Assembly (NCBI GenBank): GCA_964445985.1
Contig: CAYUMU010000027.1
Coordinates: forward strand, 6,070-70,069
Reading direction: 5' to 3'
DNA length: 64,000 nt
From: CAYUMU01 sp964445985
GTDB taxonomy: Bacteria > Planctomycetota > Planctomycetia > Pirellulales > S012-138
The translations under genes were made by a program, and so were the position numbers. Below, in pieces: positions 43,413-51,818 of the stretch. Positions within the stretch are counted from its first letter, which is position 1. Each line of letters opens with the position of its first letter. The notes beneath the pieces are model-generated. The model was not told the DNA's origin. It searched no databases and saw only the letters and a list, made by a program, of their open reading frames with translations.

Positions 43413-44240
43413 CTAGCCAAGCCCCCGCTCGCCTCCCATTTCCTGGGGCGCGGCGAGGTGGGGCGCCACGAAGGGAGTTCCGTAAATGGGGTGCCGGCAT
43501 ACGGTTACCTTCAGGCCGTAGGCTTCTTCGATGCGCTCGGCGGTGAGCACGTTTTCGGCGGACCCAACTGCCAGCAGGCTGCGATCGCTGAGCAGGGCGA
43601 TGCGGTCGGCGAAAAACGAGGCCTGATTCAAGTCGTGCAGGGTGACCACCACCGCCAGGCGTTCGTGGTGGGCCAGGCATCGCACGAGTTCGAGCATTTC
43701 CACCTGGTATTTCAGGTCCAAGCCGGCGGTCGGTTCGTCCAGCAGCAACACCTCGGCCTGTTGGGCCAACGCTCGGGCCAGAATCATGCGCCGCCACTCT
43801 CCGCCAGAAAGCTCGGTAATCGGCCGCTCGGCCAAATTCGCCAGGCCGGCTCGCTCGATCGCCAACGCCACGGCGGCCTGATCGGCAGCCGTGAAAGGCA
43901 AGAACCAGCCGCGGTGTGGAGATCGTCCCATCTGCACGGCCTGCGTCACCGTGAGCGGCCAATCGCGGCGCTCGCTCTGCGGCGCCACCGCCGTGCGGCG
44001 AGAGACTTCGTTGGCCTCGATGTTCCAAATATCGCGGCCTGCAAAACGAATGGTGCCCCGCTGGGGACGCAGCAATCTGGCCAGTGCCCTCAACAGGGTG
44101 GTTTTTCCTGAACCGTTGGCCCCGGCCAAGATCAGCAGTTCGCCGGGTCGCACGGCCAGCGATAAATCGCGCAACACTTCGCGCGGCCCATAACCGCAGT
44201 GCAGATGCTCGGCTTCGACAATCGAGTCATCGCTCGTCAT
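43413..44240 (-). CDS. ABC transporter ATP-binding protein (iron-siderophore/cobalamin type)
   Basis: A 275-residue ATPase subunit. Walker A is GANGSGKTT (residues 40-48), signature LSGGEWRRMILARAL, Walker B VLLLDEPTAGLD, and the H-loop VVTLHDLNQASFFADRI. These features and the N-terminal HLHCGYGPREVLRDLSL fit the FecE/BtuD-type importers of iron complexes, cobalamin or heme. No permease or binding protein lies next to it; the neighbour upstream is a divergent dehydrogenase. The cargo is therefore unknown. Confidence 0.9.
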   Translation of the reverse strand: MTSDDSIVEAEHLHCGYGPREVLRDLSLAVRPGELLILAGANGSGKTTLLRALARLLRPQRGTIRFAGRDIWNIEANEVSRRTAVAPQSERRDWPLTVTQAVQMGRSPHRGWFLPFTAADQAAVALAIERAGLANLAERPITELSGGEWRRMILARALAQQAEVLLLDEPTAGLDLKYQVEMLELVRCLAHHERLAVVVTLHDLNQASFFADRIALLSDRSLLAVGSAENVLTAERIEEAYGLKVTVCRHPIYGTPFVAPHLAAPQEMGGERGLG

Positions 44241-44659
44241 GAATTCCGCGGTTGAAAAAGGAAGGAGAACCAGCGCCTTACCGGTCGCCGGCAGCCCTCC
44301 CCAACTCTACCAGCATCGTTAGCACTCCTACAACCGCTGCAACCGGCACAGCTTTTCCTCGGCTAAGTCCGCCAGGGGTGTTCGCGATCTTTCCGGGCAA
44401 GCCGCGAAAGCTAAAGTTCCAACAAGGATCGCAAACGAAGCAACTTCCCAAGGCCAACCCAATGGCGTGCTGGCTCCCTGTAAATCCAGCCGCCAGAAAA
44501 GAACGATGCCCGCTGTTTAGAACGCGGATAGATCGGTTCGACCGCTTCTTGATCCCCAGCTTCGCTTTCGCTGCCAGCTTCAGGGTTTCCCTTGCGGCCG
44601 GTGAAGTGAGCAGCGTCGGCGTCAAAAAACTCCATCCATAGAACCAGATACCAACTGCT
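44241..44659. other. Intergenic region between divergent genes
   Basis: These 419 bp separate the ABC ATPase from the dehydrogenase. Two overlapping frames on opposite strands cover most of it but have no ribosome-binding sites or family-like sequence, and neither is accepted. No RNA element was seen. Confidence 0.45.
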
Positions 44660-47104
44660 ATGACGGCCAAGTTCTTTCGCGGAGCCCAGTCTCTGTTTCA
44701 AAAACCATCGGGCGTAAAGCTCGGATTGGGGCTGCTGACTCTCGTGCTACTCGCTGCGGGCGCTTGGCTGCTCTGGCCTCGCTCGGGGCTGGCTAAACGT
44801 GAACTCAACGACACCGTCCGTTTCCCGCTAACCGCTCCCAGCAGTAGCAGTTGGAAGTTGGTCAATGCTTTCCCCACACTCAAATTCTTTGAACCGACCT
44901 GCGCCGTGGCCGCGCTCGACGGCAGCAACCGAATTTTTGTGCTCGAACGCCGCGGCACGATTCAAGTGGTCGAACAAGAGCACCACAAATTCAACAAACG
45001 GCTGTTTCTCGATGTTTTCGACCGCATCAGCCGCGAACCCTACGAAGATGACGGCGCCCTAGGCATGGCGCTGCACCCCGAGTTTGGCCAGCCAAACTCG
45101 CCCAACCGCGGCTATTTCTACGTGTTCTACACGGCCGAAGTCGATGGCAGTCGGCATGACCGGCTGGCTCGCTTTACCGTGCCCGATGGCTCACTACTTG
45201 CCGATCCGGCCAGCCGCCTGGTTTTGATCGATCAGCCCGACCGCGATATCTGGCACAACGGCGGCGCGCTGATGTTTGGCCCCGACGGCTTCCTGTACGT
45301 GGGCGTGGGCGATGAAGGCGGCAATCAGCCCGACGAGTTTCAGAACGGTCAGCGGGTCGATAAGAACCTGTTCTCTGGCATTCTACGGCTGGATGTTGAC
45401 CAACGTGGCGGCGGGGTCAGCCACCCCATTCGGCGGCAGCCAGAAGTCGGCGGCACCGCTCACTACTATATTCCCAGCGACAATCCGTTTGTGGGGCTCG
45501 AAAATGTGCTCGAGGAATTCTGGGCTACCGGGCTGCGCAATCCTCACCGCATGAGTTTTGATCCCATTACCGGCAAACTATGGGTTGGCGATGTCGGTCA
45601 GCAATTTCGCGAAGAGGTGAATATCGCGCATGCCGGCAGCAATCATCAATGGAGCTACCGCGAAGGCCGGTTGCCCATGACGGAAAGCTACCTGAAAGGC
45701 AAGAAGCCTGAGCGAATCTATGGCGACGAAACGCCCCCCTTATGGGATTATCCTCATTTGCATGGCGATAATTGTGTGATTGGCGGCTATGTATACCGCG
45801 GCGCCAAATATCCTCAGCTTCAAGGAAAATATATTTTTGGCGACAACGGCAGCGGCCGGGTCTGGGCGCTCCAAGAACGCGGGAACGAGCAGCCTGAAGT
45901 GGTTGAATTGCTCAACATGCCGTTCGCCTCGAAGACTGGTCTGGCTTCGTTTGCACTGGATGCCGAGGGTGAACTGCTGATTGTGATCCTGGGCGACGCC
46001 AACAAAGATGATGGCGGCGTGTACCGTTTGGAGCACGATCCGACAGGCAAATCCTCCCCCCTGCCCGAACGACTTTCGGAGACGGGACTGTTTACGGATC
46101 TGGCCACGCTGACACCCGCCGTGGGCGTGTTTCCTTACGGGGTGAACTCTCCGCTCTGGTCCGACGGCGCCCACAAATTACGATGGGTCATGCTGCCCGG
46201 CGATGGAAAAGACCCAGATCCGGCCGCCGACCGAGTCGTCTTCTCCGAGAACGATGACTGGCAATTTCCCACCGGGACGGTGTTGATAAAACACTTTGAA
46301 ATTGCCCTCGATGAAAACCGGCCCGAAGCATACAAACGGCTGGAAACCCGCGTGCTCGTCAAAACGCACGATGCCGTGTATGGGTTTACCTATCGTTGGA
46401 ATGCCGAAGGAACCGACGCAATTCTGCTGGCCGACGGGGCGTTGGAAACGCTCGAGATCACCACGCTGAATGGTCAACAGCGCCAGCAAGTGTGGCAATA
46501 CCCCAGCCGCGCGGAATGCATGGTGTGTCATAACAAGCAGGCAGGCTATGTGCTCGGCGTGAATACGCGGCAACTCAATGGCCTCTATGACTATCCTAAC
46601 GGTGCGCAGGCCAATCAACTGTCAGAGTGGTCTCACGCGGGACTGTTTACGGCCCCCCTCACTCCAGCGGAACTTGCGGCGGCCCCGCGCATGGTAGATA
46701 TTCACGACACTCAGGCTCCGGTCGACGAGCGCGTGCTCGGTTACTTGGATGCCAATTGTGCCCATTGCCACCGTCCTGGCGGCGTTCGGGCCAATTTTGA
46801 TGCGCGGTATCAGGTTCCGCTCGACCACAAGAATTTGATCCGTGGCAAACTGCACACCGATCATGGCCAGGCAGGCGCCATGCTGGTACGCCCAGGCGAT
46901 CCTTCGCGGTCGGTGCTCATTCAACGATTGCTCGATGGCAATAAGCGAATGCCCACGGTTGGCGTGATGCACCGCGACACTTCCGCCATCAGCCTGCTGA
47001 CCCAATGGATCGACGGCCTGCCGATTCCTGACGATCTGGATCCCGTGCCTGATACGTCGAGCGACGATGCCCCCGTGGAAGCGCCGCCCGTGACGTCGAA
47101 CTAA
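44660..47104 (+). CDS. Sugar dehydrogenase-cytochrome fusion (PQQ-type beta-propeller)
   Basis: 814 residues. An N-terminal membrane segment (about 18-43, LGLGLLTLVLLAAGAWLLW) is followed by a glucose/sorbosone-dehydrogenase-like propeller (about 80-460: GSNRIFVLERRGTIQVVEQ, GALGMALHPEFG, NPHRMSFDPITGKLWVGDVGQ). The C-terminal third is a cytochrome module with CMVCH at 620-624 and CAHCH at 700-704. The protein probably oxidises a sugar outside the cytoplasm and passes electrons to its own hemes. Cofactor (PQQ) is family knowledge, not seen directly. The 3' end carries a 25-bp dispersed repeat. Confidence 0.87.
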   Translation: MTAKFFRGAQSLFQKPSGVKLGLGLLTLVLLAAGAWLLWPRSGLAKRELNDTVRFPLTAPSSSSWKLVNAFPTLKFFEPTCAVAALDGSNRIFVLERRGTIQVVEQEHHKFNKRLFLDVFDRISREPYEDDGALGMALHPEFGQPNSPNRGYFYVFYTAEVDGSRHDRLARFTVPDGSLLADPASRLVLIDQPDRDIWHNGGALMFGPDGFLYVGVGDEGGNQPDEFQNGQRVDKNLFSGILRLDVDQRGGGVSHPIRRQPEVGGTAHYYIPSDNPFVGLENVLEEFWATGLRNPHRMSFDPITGKLWVGDVGQQFREEVNIAHAGSNHQWSYREGRLPMTESYLKGKKPERIYGDETPPLWDYPHLHGDNCVIGGYVYRGAKYPQLQGKYIFGDNGSGRVWALQERGNEQPEVVELLNMPFASKTGLASFALDAEGELLIVILGDANKDDGGVYRLEHDPTGKSSPLPERLSETGLFTDLATLTPAVGVFPYGVNSPLWSDGAHKLRWVMLPGDGKDPDPAADRVVFSENDDWQFPTGTVLIKHFEIALDENRPEAYKRLETRVLVKTHDAVYGFTYRWNAEGTDAILLADGALETLEITTLNGQQRQQVWQYPSRAECMVCHNKQAGYVLGVNTRQLNGLYDYPNGAQANQLSEWSHAGLFTAPLTPAELAAAPRMVDIHDTQAPVDERVLGYLDANCAHCHRPGGVRANFDARYQVPLDHKNLIRGKLHTDHGQAGAMLVRPGDPSRSVLIQRLLDGNKRMPTVGVMHRDTSAISLLTQWIDGLPIPDDLDPVPDTSSDDAPVEAPPVTSN

Positions 47105-47127
47105 GGATCGAGGATTAATTAACTTCC
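47103..47127. repeat. 25-bp dispersed repeat, copy 2
   Basis: This copy overlaps the stop codon of the sugar dehydrogenase and matches 8108-8132 at 23 of 25 positions. It is followed by TATGACTTCGTGCGGGAATGACGG, a relic of the same GTCATTCCCGC-type motif in reverse. Confidence 0.5.
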
Positions 47128-47224
47128 CTATGACTTCGTGCGGGAATGACGGATTTGTGAGCCCCCGAAGCGTCGCGTGAGCCTCACTAACCAACCACCA
47201 ACCACCAGCCCCCCCTCTTCCGCC

Positions 47225-48691
47225 ATGCTGCTGCTCCTGCTACTACTCGTCGGCCTCGTCGCCATCACTTGGGGCACAATTTTGTTGCTCCGGGGTGGGC
47301 TCATGGCTGGCTGCTTGTTGGTGCTGCTGGCTGGCAGTTGCTTTGGTCACGCATTTTGGAATATGCCACTGGGGCCCGCCCCCATCACGCTCGATCGGCT
47401 GTTGCTGGGCGTGGTGATCTTGCAATACTTGTTGGTTCGCAAGTTCGGTCAGGCCGATCCCAAGCCTTGGGGCGCGGCGGAATGGCTGCTGACGGCATTC
47501 ATCGCCGTATTGGCCCTCGGCACGTTTACTCACGATTGGCAAACCGAGAACAAACGCCCGGCCGCCACTTTCGTGTTCTTCTACCTGCTGCCGTTCGGCT
47601 TTTATTGGATCGCCCGGCAAATGACGATCACGGAGCGCGGCATCGGTTGGGCCTGGGCGGCGCTGGCGGCGTTTGGCGTTTACCTGTCCATCACGGCCTT
47701 TGCCGAAGTGCACCAGATGTGGTGGCTGGTCTATCCTCGCTACATTGGCTCGGAATCGTACGCTGAATACTTTGGCCGCGGCCGCGGACCCTTTCTCAAC
47801 CCCACGGGCTCGGGTCTGATGATCTCCGCCGGTCTCTTCTCGCTGTGGATGCCGTGGCCTCGCGCCTCGGCTCGGGTCAAAACGGTCATTCTGGGTCTCA
47901 CGCCCATTTTCGCCGCTGGCGTTTACTATACGCTCACCCGCAGCGTGTGGATGGGGGCCGCCTTGGGCATGGTGATCATTATTGGCTTGAAGTTGCCATC
48001 GTCCTGGCGTTGGCCCACGGTCACCGCCATCACCCTGGGCGGCGCATTGTTTTTGATTGCCAACTGGGAAAGTTTTCTCTCGTTCAAGCGAGACAAGGCC
48101 GTCAGTGCCGCCGATGTGGCTGATTCCGCCACTCTCCGCCCCGTTCTGGCCGCCGTCGCCTGGCAAATGTTCCTCGATCGACCTCTGCTCGGCTGCGGCT
48201 ACGGACAATATAAAACGGAGCACGATTACTATTTGGCCGAGCGCAAGTTTGGACTGAATTTAGAAAAAGCCCGGCCTTATGTGCAGCACAATACATTTCT
48301 ATCGCTGCTAACCGAGACCGGCATCATTGGCGTTTCTCTATTCGTGGGCCTGCTCGCGGCCTGGTCGCTCTCAGCGTGGAAACTCTGGCGCAGGGCAACG
48401 TCGACCGCCGCTCGGCAATGGGGACTGTTCTTCTTGGCTTATCTGGCCGCATATATCGCCAACGGCATGTTCCACGACACCTCGCTGATCCCGAATCAAA
48501 ATATGTTCCTGTTCTTCATCGGCGCCATCACCAGCGGCCTGGCGGCGAATGTGTTGCCGACCTTCATGAAGCCAGCGCCGGCAGTTGCCACGCAGGCCAC
48601 CCAGGGCAAAGCCAACCAACGGAAAAACGAGGAACCAATACCGTCAGAAACGCATCCAGCCAATCCGCCGGAATATGTGCTGCATAACTAG
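47225..48691 (+). CDS. O-antigen ligase-like polytopic membrane protein
   Basis: About 488 residues from MLLLLLLLVGLVAITWG. A GTG at 47177 would add 16 residues read from a C/A-rich tract (NQPPTTSPPSS) and is considered less likely. At least ten hydrophobic segments are seen. The large loop region contains ERGIGWAWAAL and YPRYIGSESYAEYFGRGRGPFLNPTGSGL, then DRPLLGCGYGQYKTEHDYYL, characteristic of Wzy_C/WaaL-like ligases or polymerases. Such proteins join polysaccharide to lipid or protein carriers. The 3' tail is soluble and basic. No glycosyltransferase lies nearby. Confidence 0.8.
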   Translation: MLLLLLLLVGLVAITWGTILLLRGGLMAGCLLVLLAGSCFGHAFWNMPLGPAPITLDRLLLGVVILQYLLVRKFGQADPKPWGAAEWLLTAFIAVLALGTFTHDWQTENKRPAATFVFFYLLPFGFYWIARQMTITERGIGWAWAALAAFGVYLSITAFAEVHQMWWLVYPRYIGSESYAEYFGRGRGPFLNPTGSGLMISAGLFSLWMPWPRASARVKTVILGLTPIFAAGVYYTLTRSVWMGAALGMVIIIGLKLPSSWRWPTVTAITLGGALFLIANWESFLSFKRDKAVSAADVADSATLRPVLAAVAWQMFLDRPLLGCGYGQYKTEHDYYLAERKFGLNLEKARPYVQHNTFLSLLTETGIIGVSLFVGLLAAWSLSAWKLWRRATSTAARQWGLFFLAYLAAYIANGMFHDTSLIPNQNMFLFFIGAITSGLAANVLPTFMKPAPAVATQATQGKANQRKNEEPIPSETHPANPPEYVLHN

Positions 48692-48890
48692 CGCCCGCCT
48701 GGCAACTGAAACGTCTTCGCTAGCAACCAGCCCCTGGCCACCCGTCGCCAGCCACCGGCGTTCCCCCCAGCCGTATCCTTGCGGACGCGCCGCCTGGCGG
48801 TCAAAATACGGCCAATTGGCCAAGAGCGGGGAGCCTTGGAAACATAGCCCTCGCCACCCTGTACCGAACGCCCCTGGAGGAATTGCCGCC

Positions 48891-50159
48891 ATGATTCGTG
48901 CCTGCCGTCAGTTGATTCTTGGCACATGGCTATTCCTCTTGCCGGCGATCGCCACGGCCGAAAACTGGCCCCAGTTTCGCGGGCCCACGGGCCAGGGGAT
49001 CTCCACCGAGAAGAACGTGCCGCTGCATTGGAGCGCCACCGAAAATGTGGCATGGAAAACCGCCATCCCCGGCGAAGGCTGGTCGTCTCCCATTGTTTTC
49101 GGCGATCACGTGTTCGTGACGGCCACCACCGACGAAGGCAAATCGTGCCATGTGATCTGCGTCGATCGTCGCACCGGCAATATTCGCTGGAACACCAAGG
49201 TGTTTGATCAAGAGGTTCGCAAGAAGCGTCCCGAGAACTCCGACGCCACCCCCACGCCCGTCACCGATGGCGAACATGTGTATGCCGTGTTCAGCTCCGG
49301 CGGCATCGCCGCCCTCGATTACAGCGGCAAGCTTGCCTGGTCGAATCACGAAGTCGATTTTTACGGACACCACGGTCTTTCGGCCTCGCCCATCCTGGTC
49401 AACGATCTGCTGATCATGGCCTTCGACGGCAGCAGCAGCGGGGACGACAACAAGATCGGTTGGAAGATTCCCTGGGAAGAAGCCGTGCTGCTGGCCCTCG
49501 ATAAGCAAACCGGCGAGGCGCGGTGGCGCGGTAAACGGGGCCTGTCGCGGTTGGGCCACGTCACGCCCAACGTGCTCAAAGTGGGCGACCAAACGCAGAT
49601 CATCAGCGGGGCCGGCGATTGCGTGCAAGGTTTCGATCCCGCCACGGGCCAGCGTATCTGGTCCATCTATAGCAAAGGCGAAGGCGTTACGCCTTCGATC
49701 GTGGTCGGCGATGGACTGATCTTCAGTTGCTCGGGGTTCGAGGCCCCCACCATCCGCGTGGTCCGCGCCGGCGGCGAGGGCGAAGTCACCAAGACCCACA
49801 TTGCCTGGGAACAAATTCGCGGCGTGCCGTCGCTGGCATCCATGCTCTATGTCAAACCCTATCTCTATTCGGTTACCGAGGCCGGCATTGCCACCTGCTT
49901 TGATGCCGCCACCGGCGAAATTGTGTGGACCGAGCGGATCGAAGGCAAGCATTCCAGTTCGCCCATCCATGCCGACGGCCGCATCTACTTCCTCACCGAG
50001 GCCGAAGGCGAAACGCTGGTCATTGCCGCGGGGCCAGAATTCAAGGAGCTGGCTCGCAACACCATCCACGAAACCTGCAAAGCCTGCATGGCCGTGTCGC
50101 AAGGCAACATCTTCATTCGCACCGAAAAACATCTATTTTGCCTTGGCAATGCCCCGTAA
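48891..50159 (+). CDS. Secreted PQQ-like beta-propeller protein (BamB-like)
   Basis: 422 residues from MIRACRQLILGTWLFLLPAIATAEN, a clear signal peptide; CTGGAGGAATTG precedes the ATG. The frame continues upstream to 48585 but that part is a shadow. The mature protein begins WPQFRGPTGQG, typical of planctomycete BamB-like propellers, and repeats the blade motif (AWKTAIPGEGWSSPIVFGDHVFV, CVDRRTGNIRWNTKV, ALDKQTGEARWRG). It probably acts as a scaffold or redox-independent binding protein in the periplasm. Its 3' end overlaps the convergent gene by 27 bp. Confidence 0.88.
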   Translation: MIRACRQLILGTWLFLLPAIATAENWPQFRGPTGQGISTEKNVPLHWSATENVAWKTAIPGEGWSSPIVFGDHVFVTATTDEGKSCHVICVDRRTGNIRWNTKVFDQEVRKKRPENSDATPTPVTDGEHVYAVFSSGGIAALDYSGKLAWSNHEVDFYGHHGLSASPILVNDLLIMAFDGSSSGDDNKIGWKIPWEEAVLLALDKQTGEARWRGKRGLSRLGHVTPNVLKVGDQTQIISGAGDCVQGFDPATGQRIWSIYSKGEGVTPSIVVGDGLIFSCSGFEAPTIRVVRAGGEGEVTKTHIAWEQIRGVPSLASMLYVKPYLYSVTEAGIATCFDAATGEIVWTERIEGKHSSSPIHADGRIYFLTEAEGETLVIAAGPEFKELARNTIHETCKACMAVSQGNIFIRTEKHLFCLGNAP

Positions 50160-50732
50160 TTGCGAACGCAGCCCTGGCCATTTTGGATAAAACACCACGG
50201 CCCGATCGTCTGGCTCCATCGACGCCACCACGCCTTCCACCGCGGCCTGCCAGTCGCGCTCGCGGGCAATCGAATGCCAACCCAACGCCCCGCTGCTGGC
50301 CGCCAAGTCGCCGATGGAAGCCAAGCCGGGCAACCGGCCCGCTGGCGCTACCAGCACCAGCCGCAGCGCCGGATGGTGGCGGCGAATGAGCGCCACCAGG
50401 TCGCCGCAGAACGAATCATCTAGAATGAGCACCACGGTCAGGCCACAAGCACCCTCTTCAATATCGAGCGCGGTCCACGAACGGCGCAGTTCCAATAGCG
50501 ACGGATAAGACTGCCATTGCACCTCTCCCTGGTCGGCGGCTCCTTTCCCACCACCGGTGCTCTCACTCAAGCATCGACCGTGCAGGCGTGATTCCTGCCT
50601 GCCGCGTCCAAGGCTTCTGGTTGGCGGCGGCAACAGCCGCGCGCCCCAGGCATTTGCTTGCCCCCCGCTCATTTCGACCGTCCACCAGCGGTTGGTAAAA
50701 CTGGATAGCTCGCTTAGCATTCGTCGCAACAT
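50133..50732 (-). CDS. Protein of unknown function, Rossmann-like core
   Basis: About 199 residues from MLRRMLSELSSFTNRWW; a longer frame begins at 50783 but a GAGGTAG lies just before 50732. The N-terminal third is basic and low-complexity. From about residue 95 the pattern ACGLTVVLILDDSFCGDLVALIRRHHPALRLVLVAP looks like two strands and a helix of a receiver- or Rossmann-like fold. There are no catalytic motifs. The 3' end overlaps the BamB-like gene. Moderately likely to be real. Confidence 0.55.
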   Translation of the reverse strand: MLRRMLSELSSFTNRWWTVEMSGGQANAWGARLLPPPTRSLGRGRQESRLHGRCLSESTGGGKGAADQGEVQWQSYPSLLELRRSWTALDIEEGACGLTVVLILDDSFCGDLVALIRRHHPALRLVLVAPAGRLPGLASIGDLAASSGALGWHSIARERDWQAAVEGVVASMEPDDRAVVFYPKWPGLRSQLRGIAKAK

Positions 50733-51059
50733 GGCACTACCTCGCAAAAAATCAGGTTTCTTGTTCTGCTTCATTTCCCACACGCTCGCATCCTAGGGCG
50801 CTCGACTAAAAGCACCATGAACGCTGTCTAAGTTCGACTTTAGAATGGCATCCTCCCCTTCTGCCTCGGCTTGTTCACGATGGGGAGCCCTGGAAATGAG
50901 CCCCCGTCCCCTGTGTATGCCATCGGTTGCATGAAGAAGATTTCATCTACGGCTCACGGCCACCTTAAACGGGGCTGATACCATGAACGTAAGGTCAAGC
51001 TCTTCTCAAAAATGCACGGCCCCAACCAACCACCAGCTACAGCCCCCAACGACCTCTCC

Positions 51060-51737
51060 ATGAGCAGCCGCATCCTCATCATCGAAGACGAAGACCGCAT
51101 TGCCGATTTCTTGCTGCGCGGCCTCAGTGAAGAAGGCTATGTGGCCGAACATGCGGCCGATGGCCGCGCCGGCTGGCTCGCCCTGGCTCGTGGCGGCTGG
51201 GATTTGGTGCTGCTCGACTGGTGGTTGCCGGTGGAAGATGGCATTTCGCTGTTGCGGCGGCTCCGTCAAACCGACCAGGCCACGCCAGTGTTGTTCCTCA
51301 CGGCCCGCGACGCCGTTTCGCACCGCGTGGCCGGCCTCGATGCCGGCGCGAACGACTACCTCTGCAAGCCGTTCGCGTTCGAGGAACTGCTGGCTCGCGT
51401 GCGCGCGTTGCTTCGCCGCCCCGATCAGGCTTCCGGGCTGGAACTTCGCTATCAAGACCTGGTGCTCGATCTGGCCAGTCAACGGGCCACGCGCGACGGT
51501 GAGCCGCTCGACCTCACCGCCAAAGAGTTCGCGCTGCTGGCGCTATTCGTGCGACATCCGGGCGCCGTACTCTCCCGTACGCGGATCTTCGAAGCCGTGT
51601 GGGGCGATCAATTCGATGGCCTTTCCAACACCATCGAAGTTCACGTGAAAGAGCTGCGCCGCAAGCTCGAACATAAGGGAGATCGCATCATCCAAACCCG
51701 CCGCGGTCGAGGCTACGTGCTAGGAGCACCCGACTAA
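51060..51737 (+). CDS. OmpR-family response regulator
   Basis: 225 residues from MSSRILIIEDEDRIADFL. Receiver domain: acidic pair at 10-12, phosphoacceptor Asp53 in LVLLDWWLP, and Lys in YLCKPF. The C-terminal winged helix has LDLTAKEFALLALFVRHPG and LSNTIEVHVKELRRKLEH and ends RGRGYVLGAPD, as usual for OmpR/PhoB. It is 81 bp before the sensor kinase, forming one two-component system. The signal is unknown. Confidence 0.94.
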   Translation: MSSRILIIEDEDRIADFLLRGLSEEGYVAEHAADGRAGWLALARGGWDLVLLDWWLPVEDGISLLRRLRQTDQATPVLFLTARDAVSHRVAGLDAGANDYLCKPFAFEELLARVRALLRRPDQASGLELRYQDLVLDLASQRATRDGEPLDLTAKEFALLALFVRHPGAVLSRTRIFEAVWGDQFDGLSNTIEVHVKELRRKLEHKGDRIIQTRRGRGYVLGAPD

Positions 51738-51738
51738 G

Positions 51739-51818
51739 ACCCAACCACCAACCCCCAACCACCAACCCCCAGCCACCAACCACCAGCCCCTAGCCACCAG
51801 CTACCAGCCCCTAGCCCC
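51739..51818 (+). promoter_or_regulatory. C/A-rich degenerate repeat leader of the sensor kinase
   Basis: 80 bp made almost entirely of CCAACCACCAACC, AGCCACCAACC and AGCCCCTAGCC-type units lead directly into ATG 51819 (ends AGCCCC-ATG). There is no Shine-Dalgarno sequence in it. Similar but shorter tracts are at 47189-47216 and 51020-51050. Confidence 0.6.

Noticed and set aside
44252..44641. Plus-strand frame of 129 codons and an opposite frame at 44278-44670
   Set aside because: Both cover the same intergenic DNA; neither has a start signal or family resemblance, so at most one could be real and neither is supported.
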